A stretch of DNA of 36,421 nt from Acidobacteriota bacterium (lineage in GTDB: Bacteria > Acidobacteriota > Terriglobia > Terriglobales > Acidobacteriaceae). This document shows positions 33,801-36,421 of the stretch, one piece after another (the stretch's first letter is position 1; each line of letters begins with the position of its first letter). The DNA lies in contig JAJZGG010000022.1 in the NCBI GenBank assembly GCA_021804965.1, positions 1 to 36,421 of the forward strand, written 5' to 3'. Below the pieces are notes generated by a model. The model worked only from the letters and a program-made list of their open reading frames with translations, searched no databases and had not been told where the DNA came from. A program made the position numbers and the translations under genes.

Positions 33801-34886
33801 TTGCTGGCCGGAGACGACGAGTACGATCTGCGCGCCTTTGGCGACGGCCCCGGACCACTCCACGTCGAGCGAATTTTCAATCTGGTCGTCAATGGTGCAG
33901 CTGCCCGTGGTTCCCCTGCAGATCCCAGGATCGACTCCATTGGCAACGATTGTCTGGGGCGGAGAGCCGGCAGGCAATCCGAATACACTGCGGAAGGTGG
34001 CCACGTTATAGTTGCTGATGTCGCTGGTTCCGGCAATGGCGATGGTCTGGCCCGTACCGTCGATGTTGTTACTCCACAGCGGCAGCACGTTGTAGATGGT
34101 CGCAAAATCGTAAGGCGCAATATCTTCAATCTGGATGCTGTTGGAACCGGATCCATATCCAAACTGAGGAGCAACCTTCATGTCTGGCTGCGTGGCGGAT
34201 ACAAGCGACGGTGTCTGGTGCATCCAATGTCCGGTATGAGGATCGAAGACTGCCGTTCCGCCCAGGTGATGCGCCGGTCGCGGAAAGAAGTCGTGCAGAG
34301 CCTTGACGCCCACGACCACCGGTGCCAGCGCCGCGGGAAGCGTGGGATTCGTCATGTTGGCGATGTGGGGTACACCGCCCACGGAGAGCCGATGAATGCT
34401 GGCACCAAAGGCGGACTCCACCTCGGACGCAGTCCCGCTGAAGTGCAGCGTCATGTGGTCGCGGCTCATGCCATCCACATGGAGCCCATGCGACCCAAGC
34501 CAGCCGGTAACCACGGCAATATCCGCAGGTGCCGGCCCATAGAGCTGCCCGACGGCATCCGGCGTGAGCCAGTGATGATAGTTCGGAGAGGTCGGATCGT
34601 ACTGGCTGGCGACATAGGCATCAAAGGCTGCCTGCTGCTGCGGTGCGCGGCGCAGAACGAGCACCAGATCGGTCATGGGCATCGCCGGATCAACCGCTCC
34701 GCGATCATTGGCCGCAATGGCAGCCGGCGGAGTGTTTCCCGGGAGCGTGATGCGCTGCGCATCATTCCATTTTGCAGTAATCTGCGGGGTTGCCACAGGC
34801 AGGGTCTGAGCCGACAGGGGAAGCACAGCAGCCAGAGCGAGAAGGCAGAAAGTGGGGAGGCAGCCAGAGGGGATGCGAAATGTCAT
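30882..34886 (-). CDS. secreted S53 serine-carboxyl protease (sedolisin/kumamolisin type) with four Ig-like repeats and unusual C-terminal tail
   Basis: A 1334-residue protein. The signal peptide (FCLLALAAVLPLSA) leaves mature Gln27. A pro-kumamolisin activation domain (about 50-210) precedes the S53 catalytic domain, which has E337 and D341 (ENSLDVEW), oxyanion Asp D424 (FVAAGDSG), the nucleophile S649 (GGTSVASPAMAG) and the calcium-site end ATGFDNATGLGS. Four Ig-like repeats of about 97 residues follow (about 760-1160), each with YSGDxNY or a close variant. A further beta domain is next, then a hydrophobic helix, PRRRRGW, a second hydrophobic helix, VASC1287, a Gly/Ser run and a last beta stretch. 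Family knowledge: S53 enzymes are acid-active endopeptidases, suited to acidic soil. The ATG at 34886 best fits the signal peptide; no good ribosome site is near. Confidence 0.95.
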   Translation of the reverse strand: MTFRIPSGCLPTFCLLALAAVLPLSAQTLPVATPQITAKWNDAQRITLPGNTPPAAIAANDRGAVDPAMPMTDLVLVLRRAPQQQAAFDAYVASQYDPTSPNYHHWLTPDAVGQLYGPAPADIAVVTGWLGSHGLHVDGMSRDHMTLHFSGTASEVESAFGASIHRLSVGGVPHIANMTNPTLPAALAPVVVGVKALHDFFPRPAHHLGGTAVFDPHTGHWMHQTPSLVSATQPDMKVAPQFGYGSGSNSIQIEDIAPYDFATIYNVLPLWSNNIDGTGQTIAIAGTSDISNYNVATFRSVFGLPAGSPPQTIVANGVDPGICRGTTGSCTIDDQIENSLDVEWSGAVAKGAQIVLVVSGQQSQTTDTLFTSIQYIVDNRTAPIMNVSYGACELELGTSGNAALNSEWETAATEGISVFVAAGDSGSASCDQGLATSLPYGALFGTTVSGFASTPYNTAVGGTDLNWGTTASPYWNTSNNSTTGASALNYMPEVPWNDTCTNPLILGALQNYASQLQKIGVNATGPTDAESACNFVSQYYTTIKNDTNGQVDLSFLIDTVGGSGGASSCTTSDGQSIISCSGGYAKPAWQSGVTGIPSDSARDLPDVSFFASNGFLGSAYLICVADNGSCVSSASSNVVYSGDEVGGTSVASPAMAGVMALINQKTGSAQGLANPELYRLGAKQTYSACRTEGLTTSTSCYFNDIDTGTNAMPCGVNSHDCTIKTSGDGYGVLNGYSATTGFDNATGLGSLNVANVVNAWTSALGSGSAALTLTPSATSIQLGQSLTIQVAVSAKGTTPTGTVALSGPGLTAQAQPLTNGAYTFSVASGTLPAGADTLTVSYSGDANYPLETQTVTINVMKFTATLSLTPNSTTITGNQAFRISGAVAGSGTGTLPTPTGTITFSGGGLTFQPCTLVSGSCTPTFTGTLTNGTDTITASYSGDSNYNSATATVQITATVLTPTVTVKVLTSSLTTTTSGQVQVTVTGSGATPTGTLTLMDGSLPGSMRLTGTLASGTYTFSAPAGFFLGGASTLSAQYSGDTSYAAASRTATAQAAFSNPTMTVSTAQTSISANTALAVTVTVASAAGNTPTGQVTISAGSYAYGGTLSGGTVTVTIPGFTFATGTQTFTVSYGGDAYYNSLIQTPSITITPSTATYTVAASALGTINTGSSGASTITVSSTSGYAGYINLSCALTASPTGATVLPTCSASTTPIVLSSSATSSTGTVTISTTTTTPASRRSTGVLVGGMAFGILALLGVPRRRRGWSALLGCLLLLVGLVGGVASCGGSGGSSGSGGGGSTGVTAGSYTFTVTGTGNPAITPAPTTTITVTVN

Positions 34887-35090
34887 GCAGAGCAGCCGAG
34901 CCTTTCTTGGCTTTCCAGCACTCCCGGACACAGTCGAACTTCGCAGCATTCCGGAATGGAACTGGAAAGAATCTGGCAGGATTCTACCCTGAAAATGCCA
35001 GCGCTCGACAGAGATATTTCTGTGCACCCCCCGCAATCGATTTACTCCATCAACAGCTTGGGTGGCGACTGGCTGTTCCTCGGCCGGACT

Positions 35091-35948
35091 TCAGTACAGC
35101 AGGACGGCAACGCGATAGGCCGTGAATGCCGCCTGCTCCTGGGTGGGGGCGGCGTGGGGAGCGCACGCACCCACGGCCGCGCTCTGGTAGTGCCCCGAAC
35201 GGATGCGCTGCACCAGTGCGGAAGGCAGTTGACGCAGCGACCCACTCTGCCAGCGCATCACAAACAGCGGCTGCAGGCCGGGCGATGACGGAACTCCGGA
35301 GCCGGATGCGCAGGCGGCACGCGCCTGCTCCAGGGCCTTGCCGGTGCTGCGCGTGGCAATTCCCAGCGGCGTCAGCTGTTGGGCGACCATCGACTCCTGA
35401 TCCTCGAAGGTCAGCGTTCGTACGGCCTGCGCATAGTCGGCAACCGTATAGAGCACACCGCGGGCGGCAACCACAGCCACCCCAATGCGGTTGATCTGCG
35501 GATTCATCAGGTTTGCGTGATGCTCGGCGGAGTGCATCCAGAGCGTATGAATCTGCTGGGCGGAATCACCGATGGCGATGTTCTCTTCCACCAGATCAAA
35601 ATGGGCTCCAGCTGCAGCCGCCCGCTCGGCCAGCGACATTTCGCCGCCGTAGCGATGCGCGATCGGGCCTTCGGCAGCCATGCGGACAGCATGCGCGTGA
35701 GCCGCCACCGCCAGTGCATCGTCCCACTGCAGGGGTGGCAGTCCTGCCTGGGCGCGGGAGGCATTGGCCAGCGCTGCAATTTGATCCGCCACAGCGGCAA
35801 GCTGGTCTGGCTTCGGGGCACGGGCAGCCTGCGCCGGAAGACAGGCAAGCAGCAGGGACGCCAGCACCGCGAAGACAGCGTGCCAAGAAAGAGTCCGATG
35901 GCCGGATCCGGCCCCTGAGAACGGGAAAATGATGTGGAATGGGCGCAA
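35091..35948 (-). CDS. exported CAP/SCP-domain protein (PR-1 superfamily)
   Basis: A protein of about 285 residues. After a signal peptide (HAVFAVLASLLLACLPAQA) the CAP domain shows NASRAQAGLPPLQWDDALAVAAHAHA, HRYGG, EENIAIG and LWMHSAEHHANLMNPQINRIGVAVV, the standard CAP1/CAP2 motifs with the cavity His residues. A C-terminal segment of about 110 residues after ARGVLYTVADYAQ is unassigned and ends YRVAVLLY. Family knowledge: bacterial CAP proteins are secreted; lipid binding and other roles are proposed. The start is uncertain: a TTG at 35948 has GGAAGG six bases upstream, while an ATG at 35978 lacks a ribosome site. It is divergent from the permease gene; the S53 gene follows 204 bases downstream. 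Confidence 0.88.
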   Translation of the reverse strand: MRPFHIIFPFSGAGSGHRTLSWHAVFAVLASLLLACLPAQAARAPKPDQLAAVADQIAALANASRAQAGLPPLQWDDALAVAAHAHAVRMAAEGPIAHRYGGEMSLAERAAAAGAHFDLVEENIAIGDSAQQIHTLWMHSAEHHANLMNPQINRIGVAVVAARGVLYTVADYAQAVRTLTFEDQESMVAQQLTPLGIATRSTGKALEQARAACASGSGVPSSPGLQPLFVMRWQSGSLRQLPSALVQRIRSGHYQSAAVGACAPHAAPTQEQAAFTAYRVAVLLY

Positions 35949-35998
35949 GCAATACCTTCCGTACACGAAGAATCCCATCAACAGCTATGCTTGTGCAA

Positions 35999-36421
35999 GT
36001 GAGCTTCCGGAATCCCATCGCAAGCCAACCGATGCGACAGCTGCTGCAGCGCCTGCGCCGACAGCCCGTCGGCGCTCTCGGCGTGGTGCTGCTGGGCATC
36101 TTTGTGCTGTGCGGACTGCTGGCACCGTGGATTTCTCCCGGCAGTCCGGTGGCGATTGATCTGCTGCATCGGCTGCAATCCCCATCTCTGGCTCACTGGT
36201 GCGGCACCGACGAGCTGGGCCGCGACGTGCTGAGCCGTCTGCTTTGGGGGGCTCGACTTTCGCTCGCCGTTTCCGTCTCGGTCGTGGCCATTTCTCTCGC
36301 GCTCGGCCTTCTGGTGGGTGGCATCGCCGGATACTTCGGCGGCTGGGTGGATACGCTCCTCACAGTGGTTGCCATGAACACCTTTCTGGCACTGCCGGGC
36401 ATCCTGCTGGCAATCGCCTTT
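35999..36421 (+). CDS. DppC/OppC-type ABC transporter permease (3' cut by window edge)
   Basis: The first 141 residues are visible, with no stop before the window ends. The N-terminus has a basic helix (RQLLQRLRRQPVG), a first membrane helix (GALGVVLLGIFVLCGLLAPWI) and the DppC hallmark HWCGTDELGRDVLSRLLWGARLSL, followed by VVAISLALGLLVGGIAGYFGG. This is the inner-membrane permease of a peptide, nickel or muropeptide importer. The start is uncertain: GTG 35999 follows a TATGCT box by 7 bases; ATGs at 35987 and 36032 are in frame. There is no DppB gene before it, so the order differs from the common A-B-C-D-F operon. The nearest family 5 binding protein is at 17990-19597. Confidence 0.92.
   Translation, partial: MSFRNPIASQPMRQLLQRLRRQPVGALGVVLLGIFVLCGLLAPWISPGSPVAIDLLHRLQSPSLAHWCGTDELGRDVLSRLLWGARLSLAVSVSVVAISLALGLLVGGIAGYFGGWVDTLLTVVAMNTFLALPGILLAIAF

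Noticed and set aside
33336-35288. A 650-codon plus-strand open frame
   Set aside because: It is antisense to the S53 protease catalytic region and runs into the CAP gene; no recognisable motif.
1-36421. tRNA, rRNA, CRISPR arrays, insertion sequences, prophage genes
   Set aside because: I looked for cloverleaf T-loop sequences, spaced repeats, transposase motifs and terminal inverted repeats and saw none.

Overview
This GC-rich window most resembles an Acidobacteriota chromosome (Acidobacteriaceae or Terriglobia type). The main pointers are an Oar-like TonB-dependent receptor with an N-terminal carboxypeptidase-regulatory domain, an S53 protease with four Ig-like repeats and an Acidobacteria-style C-terminal tail, and a coproheme decarboxylase beside hemA/hemX/hemC/hemD in a diderm cell. 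The assignment is inferred from gene content, not from a marker-gene tree. I see no IS element, CRISPR array, rRNA, tRNA or phage gene, so this looks like ordinary chromosome, densely coded, with no gene-free stretch above 300 bases.

Layout. 1-2.4 kb: tail of an ECF sigma factor with an overlapping zinc-finger anti-sigma gene, a small membrane-anchored protein and an M48 metalloprotease. 2.5-7.0 kb: a membrane SpoIIE/PP2C phosphatase, inositol-3-phosphate synthase and a DedA protein. 7.1-12.9 kb: heme synthesis. chdC and nth read rightward and meet the leftward operon hemX-hemA-hemC-hemD, in which every junction overlaps. 12.9-19.6 kb: an overlapping chain mutS-nagZ-anmK-substrate-binding lipoprotein, joining mismatch repair to peptidoglycan recycling. 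19.7-24.1 kb: a DUF5666-like exported protein and a large TonB-dependent receptor. 24.2-28.6 kb, leftward: tatB-tatC-glutaminyl cyclase-terC-ATP-grasp. 28.8-30.8 kb: a divergent pair, FAD oxidoreductase and AhpD-like protein. 30.9-36.4 kb: the S53 protease, a CAP-domain protein and the start of a DppC-type permease.

Three themes deserve attention. First, an animal-type glutaminyl cyclase gene overlaps tatC, and four of about seven predicted signal-peptidase-I substrates here (including the cyclase itself) appear to mature with an N-terminal Gln. This looks like the 'Q-rule' described for Bacteroidetes. Second, several unlinked genes have an exact TATACT box 7-9 bases before the start codon and no Shine-Dalgarno, which suggests leaderless transcripts. 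Third, the S53 protease ends in an internal lipoprotein-signal-like segment (RRRR, hydrophobic helix, VASC, Gly/Ser-rich) some 48 residues from the C-terminus, a possible undescribed surface-anchoring tail.

Perfect or near-perfect hairpins between three convergent gene pairs are good candidates for bidirectional terminators.
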